Assembly (NCBI GenBank): GCA_023434665.1 | Contig: JAEYSM010000045.1 | Coordinates: 1 to 12,116, forward strand | Length of the DNA: 12,116 bases | Source: Bacteroidota bacterium | GTDB taxonomy: Bacteria; Bacteroidota; Bacteroidia; Bacteroidales; Lentimicrobiaceae | Direction of reading: 5' to 3' | Part shown: in pieces, positions 6,732-12,116 of the stretch | Position numbering within the stretch: the stretch's first letter is position 1 | How the letters are laid out: each line of letters begins with the position of its first letter | Notes under the pieces: model-generated | What the model was told of the DNA's origin: nothing | What the model saw: the letters and a program-made list of their open reading frames with translations, nothing else | Database searches by the model: none | Made by a program: the position numbers and the translations under genes

Positions 6732-7754
6732 TTATATGCACCAGGTTGTTAATCCCATTGTGGTGAATTCGTAACGGCGGGCCTCACCACCAAAAGGTTT
6801 AAGGGCTTCAATCACTTTGTATTTACTTACACCTGGACAATAGAAAATCATGAAACCACCACCTCCGGCACCACTGATTTTGCCACCCGTTGCTCCATTT
6901 TTCCTGGCTGTGTAGTAAATTTCGTCCAAAACTGGATTAGTAATCTCTTCTGCCATTTGCTTTTTGAACTTCCATCCAAAATCAAGGATCTCTCCAACTT
7001 CATTAAGGTTGCCTTTTAATAAGGCTTCTTTCATCATCACACTTTGTTTCTTGAGTTGATGCATAGCTTCAATCGATTTCTGGTTGTTGCTAATAACATT
7101 ACTCGATTGGGCTTCAATGATCTTTGATGACAATCTGCTGGTATGAGTATAATAGAGTATCAGGTTGTGCGATAATTCATTCAGGTATATGTCCTTAATT
7201 CTGAGTGGATTTACAATTACTTTATCATCTGAAGAGAATTCCATAAAATTCACACCCCCGAAAGTAGCAGCGTACTGATCCTGTTTTCCACCTGCCATTC
7301 CTAAATCAATTCTTTCGATTCCATAAGCCAGTTTAGCCAGATCGTATTCTCCCAGAGGAAGTTTCAGCCATTCTGCAAAGGCACCTAAAATAGCGACAAC
7401 CAATGTTGAGGAAGTCCCTAATCCTGATCCTGCAGGTGCATCGACCATGGTGGATAAAGTAAACGACAGGGGTTTATTAGTGAAGTCCTTTACAATTCGG
7501 TTATAGATACCTCTGTGCAGATTGAGAATCCCATTAACCGGCAAGTGAGAGGAAGCCTCGAACTCATAAAATTCGTTTTTATCTATCGAATGCAGAACGA
7601 TTTTTCCATCGTTGCGTGGTGTTATGGTAGCATATGCATATAAGCTTATAGTTGCGTTGAGAATTGCACCACCGAATAATTCGGAGTATGGTGAAACATC
7701 GGAACCACCACCCGCTAACCCTATCCTTAAAGGAGCCTTACTTCTAATGATCAT
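6732..7754 (-). CDS. hddA: D-glycero-alpha-D-manno-heptose 7-phosphate kinase (GHMP family)
   Basis: GHMP-family kinase that phosphorylates C1 of D-glycero-D-manno-heptose 7-phosphate to give the 1,7-bisphosphate. The 340-aa protein opens with SKAPLRIGLAGGGSDVSPY (5-23), the substrate-binding start typical of HddA and related sugar kinases. The ATP-binding GHMP motif PAGSGLGTSST is at 107-117, GGKQDQYAATFGG at 155-167, and the C-terminal GHMP motif KISGAGGGGFMIF at 292-304. Use of a GHMP kinase, not the PfkB-type domain of HldE, points to the alpha-anomer/GDP branch known from S-layer glycan synthesis in Aneurinibacillus. It lies 66 nt after the upstream GT4 gene and 40 nt before gmhA, with no clear promoter in either gap, so it is probably part of the same transcript. 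Confidence 0.92.
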   Translation of the reverse strand: MIIRSKAPLRIGLAGGGSDVSPYSELFGGAILNATISLYAYATITPRNDGKIVLHSIDKNEFYEFEASSHLPVNGILNLHRGIYNRIVKDFTNKPLSFTLSTMVDAPAGSGLGTSSTLVVAILGAFAEWLKLPLGEYDLAKLAYGIERIDLGMAGGKQDQYAATFGGVNFMEFSSDDKVIVNPLRIKDIYLNELSHNLILYYTHTSRLSSKIIEAQSSNVISNNQKSIEAMHQLKKQSVMMKEALLKGNLNEVGEILDFGWKFKKQMAEEITNPVLDEIYYTARKNGATGGKISGAGGGGFMIFYCPGVSKYKVIEALKPFGGEARRYEFTTMGLTTWCI

Positions 7755-7820
7755 TCGGAGTCTATGGAAGGTTTAGTCAATAACGAGATTTTCTGTTTTT
7801 ATTATCCAATCAGCGGACAT

Positions 7821-8969
7821 TTATTTAACATTCGTCAAGTCGCTGATATTTTCAATGGTTTCAGTTAAACCACTCCATGAAAACCTTTCTCGTTCTTTAA
7901 TAATGTTGTTAGAAAATGCTTCTTCACGGTTTTCACTAAAGTATCGGAAAATAGCCTCTTCAATTGAAGAGGGGTTAGGTTCAACTACAAAACCCACCAC
8001 ATTATCCGGTACCATCTCTGATAGGCCACCCACATTGGTAGTAATCATAGGGACTCCAAAATGATAAGCTATTTGCGTTACACCACTTTGAGTGGCATTT
8101 TTATATGGTTGAACAACCAGAGAACTGGCGCAAAAGTACAGGTACACTTCGCTATTGGGAATAAAACTGGTTTTGAGTTCAATATATGGCTCAAGGTCAT
8201 TTTCCCTTATATAAGTCATATATTTCTCTTCATTGCCATAAAATTCACCGGCGATAATGAGTTTTACTTTTAGACCTTGAATTCTTTTACTGGTCAAAGC
8301 CTCTAATAATAGGTCGAGCCCCTTATAATCTCTGATAAATCCAAAGAAAAGCATATAAGAGTATGAGGAGTCGATTGACAGCTTTTCAATTGCTTCTGCT
8401 TTAGCAATTCGCTCTCCGAAATTATCGTAGAGAGGGTGGGGGTAATATTGTCTTGGTTTCTTGGTATCAAAGAGATTTAAATCCTGAAGTACTGAACGTG
8501 ACATAGCAACAAAACCATCAACCGAACGGACGAAATAACGCGATAGGGCATTGTCACCTATTCTTCTTTCATGAGGAATAATGTTATCGGTGATGGAGAT
8601 GACCTTAGCTTTTGTTCGTTTCCTTACAAACCGGGCAATTGTTCCGAGACAAGGTGCCATAAATGGAAGCCAATACCGAATCACGACAATGTCGGGATTT
8701 TCAGCCGCAATTTTATTAGCTGTAATGTGCCAGGAAATGGGATTGATGGAATTCACCGTGACCCGGATATCGAGTCCCTGAGGTGGCTCTTCTTCTGAAT
8801 ACTGGGTTGTACCCGGGAAAAGGAATGAAGGATATTGCAAACTGAAAGTGAATATCACTACCTCATTACCTGCTTCCTGGAACGCCCTGGCAAGTCGTTC
8901 GTTAAAAGTAGTAATTCCACCTCCCCGCAAAGGATAGGCCGACCCTACAATAATAACCTTCTTCGACAT
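7821..8969 (-). CDS. Glycosyltransferase, GT4 family (GT-B fold)
   Basis: Cytoplasmic or membrane-associated glycosyltransferase; donor and acceptor are unknown. The 382-aa protein has the two-domain GT-B layout: an N-terminal MSKKVIIVGSAYPLRGGG with a glycine-rich acceptor-domain loop, and a C-terminal donor domain beginning near FFGFIRDYKGLD (208-219) and containing VQPYKNATQSGVTQIAY (286-302), followed by VGGLSEMV. The classical GT4 E-x7-E pair in this last region is absent; the PYxxATQSG form is, from memory, common in a subgroup of GT4 enzymes and so probably not a defect. There is no membrane segment or signal peptide. The ATG shares one base with the stop of the upstream GT2 gene (TAATG). 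Next to heptose-activation genes it could be a heptosyltransferase of an O-antigen, capsule or glycoprotein pathway, but that is inference. Confidence 0.85.
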   Translation of the reverse strand: MSKKVIIVGSAYPLRGGGITTFNERLARAFQEAGNEVVIFTFSLQYPSFLFPGTTQYSEEEPPQGLDIRVTVNSINPISWHITANKIAAENPDIVVIRYWLPFMAPCLGTIARFVRKRTKAKVISITDNIIPHERRIGDNALSRYFVRSVDGFVAMSRSVLQDLNLFDTKKPRQYYPHPLYDNFGERIAKAEAIEKLSIDSSYSYMLFFGFIRDYKGLDLLLEALTSKRIQGLKVKLIIAGEFYGNEEKYMTYIRENDLEPYIELKTSFIPNSEVYLYFCASSLVVQPYKNATQSGVTQIAYHFGVPMITTNVGGLSEMVPDNVVGFVVEPNPSSIEEAIFRYFSENREEAFSNNIIKERERFSWSGLTETIENISDLTNVK

Positions 8970-9925
8970 TAAATTTCTTCCTCCACAAGGTAATGATTCC
9001 TGTCGCTTGAGCTTCGGCTTATCATTTCGCCAAGAAATCCGGCGACAAATAATTGAGTTCCCATTATCATTGCCAGTAATCCAAGGTAGAACAAAGGCCT
9101 TTCAGTCATTCTGTATTCAGCCAGGAATATCTTTGCATAAGCCAGATAACCGGCAATTACAAATCCTATAAGGAAAAGCAGACTGCCAAGCGTTCCGAAC
9201 AGGTGCATTGGCTTTCGGCCAAATCGCGACACGAACATGATGGATATAAGGTCAAGGAAACCATTAATGAATCGTTCCCAACCAAATTTTGTAACGCCAA
9301 ACTGCCGTTTTCTATGAACCACGACTTTCTCGCCTATTCTCCTGAATCCTGCCCATTTGGCAATAACAGGAATATATCGATGCATTTCACCATACACTTC
9401 AATTGCCTTAACTACTTCATGCCTATAGGCCTTTAGTCCGCAATTCATGTCATGCAACTTTACGCCTGATATTTTGCGTGTGACAGAATTATAGATCTTG
9501 GAAGGCAGGTTCTTGGTTAGTTTTGAATCATATCGTTTCTTTTTCCATCCTGATACCAAATCGTAACCTTCTTCTTTAATCATGCGATAAAGTTCAGGAA
9601 CTTCATCAGGACTATCCTGAAGATCGGCATCCATGGTAATCACCACATCTCCCTCAGCTTTTTCAAATCCCTTGTTCAGGGCAGCTGACTTCCCATAATT
9701 TCTACGGAACTTTATTCCTTTAATATTTGGATTAAGCTCACTAAGATGTTTAACCACTTTCCAGGAATCATCATTGCTGCCATCATCAATCAATATCACT
9801 TCATAAGTAAAGGCATGCTGATCCATCACTTTCTTGATCCATGAGGTTAATTCAGGCAAGGATTCTTCCTCATTGAAAAGTGGGACTACTATAGAAATCT
9901 GGAGTTTGTCTGGTGATGATATCAT
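8969..9925 (-). CDS. GT2 glycosyltransferase, polyprenol-phosphate sugar transferase type (DPM1/GtrB/ArnC-like)
   Basis: Membrane-anchored glycosyltransferase of the type that moves a sugar from a nucleotide donor to polyprenyl phosphate at the inner membrane. The 318-aa protein has a GT-A domain with VVPLFNEEE (13-21), IDDGS (46-50), the metal-binding MDADLQD (98-104), a conserved NCG at 161-163 and HRKRQFGVTKFGWERF (204-219, the RxFGxSK-like loop of this family). Two C-terminal membrane helices follow (about 242-267 and 278-300) with a cytoplasmic tail rich in charged residues. This arrangement is that of GtrB/ArnC-like enzymes. The stop overlaps the GT4 start by one base, and the DUF4199 gene is 32 nt upstream. 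Which sugar it loads is not visible; heptose, mannose, glucose or aminoarabinose-like sugars are all possible. Confidence 0.9.
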   Translation of the reverse strand: MISSPDKLQISIVVPLFNEEESLPELTSWIKKVMDQHAFTYEVILIDDGSNDDSWKVVKHLSELNPNIKGIKFRRNYGKSAALNKGFEKAEGDVVITMDADLQDSPDEVPELYRMIKEEGYDLVSGWKKKRYDSKLTKNLPSKIYNSVTRKISGVKLHDMNCGLKAYRHEVVKAIEVYGEMHRYIPVIAKWAGFRRIGEKVVVHRKRQFGVTKFGWERFINGFLDLISIMFVSRFGRKPMHLFGTLGSLLFLIGFVIAGYLAYAKIFLAEYRMTERPLFYLGLLAMIMGTQLFVAGFLGEMISRSSSDRNHYLVEEEI

Positions 9926-9957
9926 TGAAAACTTTCTATTATACTAAAACAGATGTC

Positions 9958-10521
9958 TTATTGAAAAGTAGCATTAAAGCTATCATCATTCTTCTTCAAA
10001 ACGGCTGCTGTTATTAATGAAATAAGCACTGACCAGAATATCATTCCACCCATGGCCATTACATTCAGAATTGGCATCTGCATCATTTTGCCACTCATTG
10101 ACATTTGAGCTTCAATCATTTCGTCGCTTAATCCTCTTTCATACATCATTTGCTCAGTTAATTCCATCATCTCCTGCAAGCCGGTAGGGTGGATGAATGA
10201 GTAGTACAACCACAGATAAATGGCCATAATAACACCTACGGTTATTCCCACGAAAAGGCCTGTTAAAAATGCTTTCCCATAAGAGATGAATCCACCATTT
10301 ATCTTGTCGCGATAATGAATTGTCGCCATTACAATACCGGCGATTAAGATCACATATTGCAGGTAGCTTAACCATGTAATATGATAAATATCAAGGGCAA
10401 ACAAAAGTAACGACATCAATATCAATCCTGCTGATGTGTATAAACCATAAATAAGCCCATTTTTAAACAGGGAGGTTTTTGGAGTTAATTCCAATCCGGT
10501 TGTTTCATTGGTGTTGTCCAT
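9958..10521 (-). CDS. DUF4199 family membrane protein
   Basis: Small integral membrane protein of unknown function, belonging to DUF4199, a family largely restricted to Bacteroidota. The 187-aa product shows four hydrophobic segments (about 22-42, 50-68, 83-108 and 152-176). Between the third and fourth is an amphipathic, methionine- and glutamate-rich stretch, LQEMMELTEQMMYERGLSDE (115-134), followed by a Met-rich MSMSGKMMQM region, as in other members I recall. The YGKAF motif before helix 3 (81-85) is also typical. It is the first gene of the minus-strand unit, with a good promoter match just upstream, and lies directly before the GT2 gene, a pairing I recall from other Bacteroidota, which suggests a role in the same envelope glycan or lipid-linked sugar process. 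No biochemical function can be assigned. Confidence 0.85.
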   Translation of the reverse strand: MDNTNETTGLELTPKTSLFKNGLIYGLYTSAGLILMSLLLFALDIYHITWLSYLQYVILIAGIVMATIHYRDKINGGFISYGKAFLTGLFVGITVGVIMAIYLWLYYSFIHPTGLQEMMELTEQMMYERGLSDEMIEAQMSMSGKMMQMPILNVMAMGGMIFWSVLISLITAAVLKKNDDSFNATFQ

Positions 10522-10542
10522 AGCTTTTGTGTTTTATTTATG

Positions 10543-10575
10543 CAAATGTATTGATTATTATTTTAAACCTGAAAA
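10543..10575 (-). promoter_or_regulatory. Bacteroidota-type promoter for the DUF4199-GT-heptose unit
   Basis: The minus strand reads TACATTTG (10550-10543), an exact TAnnTTTG -7 box, with a T-rich TTTC/TTTT about 20 nt upstream (10571-10575) in the -33 place where TTTG would be ideal. It lies 21 nt before the DUF4199 ATG at 10521. This is the only good promoter match I found ahead of the seven minus-strand genes. Confidence 0.6.
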
Positions 10576-10588
10576 ATTAGACATTGCA

Positions 10589-10618
10589 TTTGTATAAAGT
10601 AAAAAAATCGTATATTTG
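10589..10618 (+). promoter_or_regulatory. Consensus Bacteroidota promoter for the SRP RNA
   Basis: TTTG at 10589-10592 and TATATTTG at 10611-10618 are separated by 18 nt, both exact matches to the TTTG / TAnnTTTG consensus of the Bacteroidota primary sigma factor. Transcription would start at about 10621-10624, exactly at the base of the SRP RNA closing stem. This agreement between promoter and RNA 5' end makes the call strong. Confidence 0.85.
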
Positions 10619-10620
10619 CA

Positions 10621-10720
10621 GCGGGTAAGTCTTATACGACCAGCTCCTATCGAACTCCCCCAGGTCAGGAATGAAGCAAGGGTAGATGGTTGTAGCGGTG
10701 CGATATAAGTAGCTTACCCT
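10621..10720 (+). ncRNA. ffs: Small (4.5S-type) signal recognition particle RNA
   Basis: RNA component of the bacterial SRP, which binds Ffh and targets nascent membrane proteins to FtsY and the translocon. The conserved apical part is present: 5'-CAGG / AGCA-3' symmetric loop, a 3-bp TCA/TGA stem and a GGAA tetraloop, around 10661-10678, flanked by CCC and GGG pairing. The molecule closes into a long hairpin: GGGTAAG at 10623-10629 pairs with CTTACCC at 10713-10719, and CTTATA at 10631-10636 with TATAAG at 10704-10709. The length of about 100 nt and lack of an Alu domain fit the small-type SRP RNA usual in Bacteroidota. A consensus promoter lies immediately upstream and a T-tract immediately downstream. 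Exact ends are uncertain by a few bases. Confidence 0.92.
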
Positions 10721-10726
10721 TTTTTT
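10704..10726 (+). terminator. Intrinsic terminator formed by the SRP RNA closing stem and T-tract
   Basis: The 3' arm of the SRP RNA closing stem (TATAAG and CTTACCC, pairing with 10623-10636) runs straight into seven T residues at 10720-10726. The RNA's own basal helix can thus act as the terminator hairpin, separating it from the yciO-like gene 60 nt downstream. Confidence 0.7.
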
Positions 10727-10785
10727 ATTTGAACTATTTAGTGTAAATTGCGTAGAATTATACTGAATCGTTAATCCTTGAGGCC

Positions 10786-11400
10786 ATGCTACTAAAGATT
10801 TACCCCGAAAATCCTAATCCACGGCATATCAGAATGGTGGTAGAATGCCTGAATGATGGAGGAATTATTATTTATCCTACTGATACTGTTTACGGCCTAG
10901 GCTGTGATATATTCAAATCAAAGGCAGTTGAAAGAATTGCTTTGCTGAAAGGGATTAATGCCGACAAGGCTAACTTCTCTTTTATCTGCAATGATCTTAG
11001 CCAATTATCTGATTATGCAAAGCCTATACCTAACAACATTTTCAAACTGATGAAGAATAATCTTCCGGGACCATACACCTTCATCCTGAATGCAAGCTCC
11101 AATGTCCCCAAATTAATTCAGAACAAGAAAAAGACCGTTGGTATTCGTATTCCGGACAACAACATTCCCATTGAAATTGTAAGAGAACTGGGACATCCAA
11201 TTATGTCAAGCTCAATTCATGATGAGGACGAGATTATTGAATACACCACTGATCCTGAGTTGATCTATGAAAAATACAATAAGTTGGTTGATATTGTGAT
11301 TGACGGTGGATATGGTGACAATGAGGCTTCAACAGTGATAGATTGCACTACAGATTCTCCTTTTGTAATAAGGGAAGGAAAAGGCCAGATTACGCTATGA
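10786..11400 (+). CDS. yciO: YrdC/Sua5-family protein, YciO subgroup
   Basis: Member of the YrdC-like fold family whose best-known members (TsaC/Sua5) make threonylcarbamoyl-AMP for tRNA t6A. The 204-aa sequence resembles E. coli YciO over its full length: YPTDTVYGLGC at 30-40, ANFSFICNDLSQLSDYA at 62-78, FKLMKNNLPGPYTFIL at 86-101, KKKTVGIRIPDN at 114-125, STVID at 182-186 and REGKG at 196-200. There is no C-terminal Sua5 domain. The KxR-type motif of TsaC is not evident (LKGIN at 54-58), as in YciO, so automatic labels of threonylcarbamoyl-AMP synthase should be treated with caution: YciO cannot be assumed to make t6A. ATG 10786 gives MLLKIYPENPNPRHI, matching the YciO N-terminus. The stop overlaps the cupin start (ATGA), so the two are probably co-translated. 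Confidence 0.87.
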   Translation: MLLKIYPENPNPRHIRMVVECLNDGGIIIYPTDTVYGLGCDIFKSKAVERIALLKGINADKANFSFICNDLSQLSDYAKPIPNNIFKLMKNNLPGPYTFILNASSNVPKLIQNKKKTVGIRIPDNNIPIEIVRELGHPIMSSSIHDEDEIIEYTTDPELIYEKYNKLVDIVIDGGYGDNEASTVIDCTTDSPFVIREGKGQITL

Positions 11401-11822
11401 GATCCAGGGGAAATATTTTTGAAATCGTTGGTGATAACAGAAATGAAGGAAAAACCATCAATGACAAAGTGATTAAGTTCGACAATTTAACCTCCCCTGA
11501 AGTAAAAGCCATAATTAATAAGATGTCACTTGGCGATGAAGTGTTTGAAACGCTGGTATCCGGCGATATCTTAATTGAACGGATTATTTCGACAGGGCAA
11601 ACCACTCCTGAAGGTGAGTGGTATGACCAGGAAAAGGATGAGTGGGTAATTTTAATGCAAGGTGAAGCAAAACTGCTTTTTGAGGAGGGTAGTGAAGTTA
11701 AGATGGTAAAAGGCGATTATCTTCTTATTAAAGCTCATCAAAAACACAGAGTTATCCATACAAGTGTTGATCCTCCATGTATCTGGCTGGCAGTTCATGC
11801 TAATTTTGGGGCAAACCAATAA
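11397..11822 (+). CDS. Small cupin-domain protein
   Basis: Single-domain cupin of about 141 aa, function unknown. The frame is open from 11343, but ATG 11397 overlaps the upstream stop by 4 nt (ATGA), the usual coupled arrangement, and gives the N-terminus MRSRGNIFEIVGD. Cupin features are in the C-terminal half: RIISTGQTTPEGEWYDQEKD followed by EWVILMQGEAKLLFEE (motif 1 region) and KGDYLLIKAHQKHRV with a GDYLxIxAxxxHRV motif 2. In motif 1 the usual HxH metal ligands are replaced by WYDQ, whereas HQKH is kept in motif 2, as in a group of small Bacteroidota and proteobacterial cupins whose WYDQ...DEWV pattern I recall. The substrate is unknown. Coupling to yciO suggests a shared role, but nothing in the sequence says what. 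The stop codon lies in the first copy of a 23-bp duplication. Confidence 0.8.
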   Translation: MRSRGNIFEIVGDNRNEGKTINDKVIKFDNLTSPEVKAIINKMSLGDEVFETLVSGDILIERIISTGQTTPEGEWYDQEKDEWVILMQGEAKLLFEEGSEVKMVKGDYLLIKAHQKHRVIHTSVDPPCIWLAVHANFGANQ

Positions 11823-11872
11823 TAATTTGACCGGCATACACTGTAAAACAATAATTTGACCGGCATACACTG
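11821..11872. repeat. Exact 23-bp direct duplication at the 3' end of the cupin gene
   Basis: A 23-bp unit beginning AATAATTTGACCGGCATA occurs at 11821-11843 and again at 11850-11872, identical and in the same orientation with a 6-nt spacer (period 29). The first copy includes the last two bases of the cupin stop codon, so one plausible origin is tandem duplication of the gene's 3' flank. Two copies with so short a spacer do not make a CRISPR array. Confidence 0.85.
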
Positions 11873-11880
11873 CATGACCA

Positions 11881-11918
11881 CTTCTATGTTCCATGTTTTT
11901 ATCCATGGGGTTAAGAAG
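11881..11918. repeat. Imperfect inverted repeat (hairpin) between cupin and tRNA-Lys
   Basis: CTTCT (11881-11885) pairs with AGAAG (11914-11918), and CCATG (11891-11895) with CATGG (11904-11908), around an 8-nt loop; G-T pairs can partly bridge the interior. The 3' side on the plus strand is followed by A-rich, not T-rich, sequence, so it is not a standard terminator for the cupin gene, though it may slow or process the transcript. The rest of the 11823-12042 gap holds the 23-bp duplication and the tRNA promoter, and I see no gene in it. Confidence 0.45.
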
Positions 11919-11998
11919 AAAAAATTGCAAAGACTGAAAATGCAAGTGACTAGTTATATGTTACTTATAAAAAAGCCTGTAAAATTCTGCATAAAATA

Positions 11999-12029
11999 TT
12001 TGGATGTAAAGGAAAATTGAGTACTTTTG
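11999..12029 (+). promoter_or_regulatory. Consensus Bacteroidota promoter for tRNA-Lys
   Basis: TTTG at 11999-12002 and TACTTTTG at 12022-12029 with a 19-nt spacer match the TTTG / TAnnTTTG consensus exactly. Transcription would start a few bases before the tRNA 5' end at 12043, leaving a short leader for RNase P to remove. Confidence 0.8.
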
Positions 12030-12042
12030 CAGTCCCAATCAC

Positions 12043-12115
12043 GATTCCGTAGCTCAGCAGGTAGAGCACATCCCTTTTAAGGATGGGGTCCTGGGTTCGA
12101 ATCCCAGCGGGATCA
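12043..12115 (+). tRNA. tRNA-Lys (anticodon UUU)
   Basis: A complete cloverleaf can be folded: acceptor stem GATTCCG (12043-12049) with CGGGATC (12108-12114, one T-G pair), D-arm GCTC/GAGC, anticodon stem CATCC/GGATG around the loop CTTTTAA, giving anticodon TTT, and T-arm CTGGG/CCCAG around TTCGAAT. A at 12115 is the discriminator base. The window ends one base later, so it cannot be seen whether CCA is encoded. A consensus promoter precedes it; a further tRNA of the same transcript could follow outside the window. Confidence 0.96.
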
Positions 12116-12116
12116 C

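Noticed and set aside
10727..10785. Separate promoter for the yciO-like gene
   Set aside because: TTTG at 10728 and TAAATTG at 10744 are present but only 12 nt apart; no pair with acceptable spacing and sequence was found, so I do not call one.
10786..11400. Calling this gene tsaC/Sua5 (t6A synthesis)
   Set aside because: The sequence follows E. coli YciO along its length and lacks a clear KxR-type motif and the Sua5 C-terminal domain.
11821..11872. Possible CRISPR array from the repeated 23-mer
   Set aside because: Only two copies with a 6-nt spacer and no cas genes nearby; a duplication explains it.
11652..11945. Minus-strand frame across the cupin 3' end and repeat region
   Set aside because: Low-complexity translation carrying the duplicated peptide from the 23-bp repeat; antisense to the cupin gene and without recognisable domain.
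12043..12116. tRNA-Lys as an integration (att) site for a mobile element
   Set aside because: No integrase and no repeat of the tRNA 3' end is visible; the window ends at the tRNA so this cannot be judged.

Overview
This 12.1 kb window looks like a chromosomal segment from a member of the Bacteroidota, probably a Bacteroidales/Marinilabiliales-type organism. The evidence is a ~725-residue type III glutamine synthetase very like the Bacteroides GlnN, a DUF4199 membrane protein, a moderately low G+C content, and promoters of the phylum-specific TTTG-N(18-20)-TAnnTTTG type. Genes are tightly packed with many 1-4 nt or longer overlaps. I see no phage, plasmid, IS or CRISPR content; this is core metabolism plus a cell-surface sugar locus.

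Layout. (1) Positions 2-2536, plus strand: the pstC-pstA-pstB part of a high-affinity phosphate ABC transporter. PstC runs off the left edge, so pstS, if linked, lies upstream. No phoU follows pstB. (2) Positions 2573-4753, minus strand: glnN, convergent with pstB across a 36-nt gap made largely of a degenerate GCTGANN heptamer repeat. (3) Positions 4865-10521, minus strand: seven co-directional, closely spaced genes that look like one transcription unit read right to left: DUF4199 membrane protein, polyprenol-phosphate-type GT2, GT4 glycosyltransferase, hddA, gmhA, hddC, gmhB-like. The last four encode every step from sedoheptulose 7-phosphate to a nucleotide-activated D-glycero-D-manno-heptose (most likely GDP-linked). 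(4) Positions about 10589-10726, plus strand: a small (4.5S-type) SRP RNA with a perfect Bacteroidota promoter and its own terminator, divergent from the heptose unit. (5) Positions 10786-11822, plus strand: a YciO-type member of the YrdC/Sua5 family overlapping by 4 nt a small cupin protein. (6) Positions 11821-12116: a 23-bp exact direct duplication that starts on the cupin stop codon, an imperfect hairpin, and tRNA-Lys(UUU) with a consensus promoter, its 3' end touching the window edge.

How the parts work together. The pst genes import phosphate and glnN assimilates ammonium. The heptose unit makes an activated heptose and also encodes two glycosyltransferases, suggesting a glycan for LPS/O-antigen, capsule or S-layer/glycoprotein. 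The SRP RNA and tRNA are housekeeping. Nothing here amounts to a clearly undescribed system. The points most worth a second look are the zinc-ligand-free GmhB-like phosphatase that begins inside hddC, the grouping of the GDP-heptose pathway with GT2/DUF4199, the coupled YciO-cupin pair, the LSIGQ signature in PstB, and the small repeats in the gaps.
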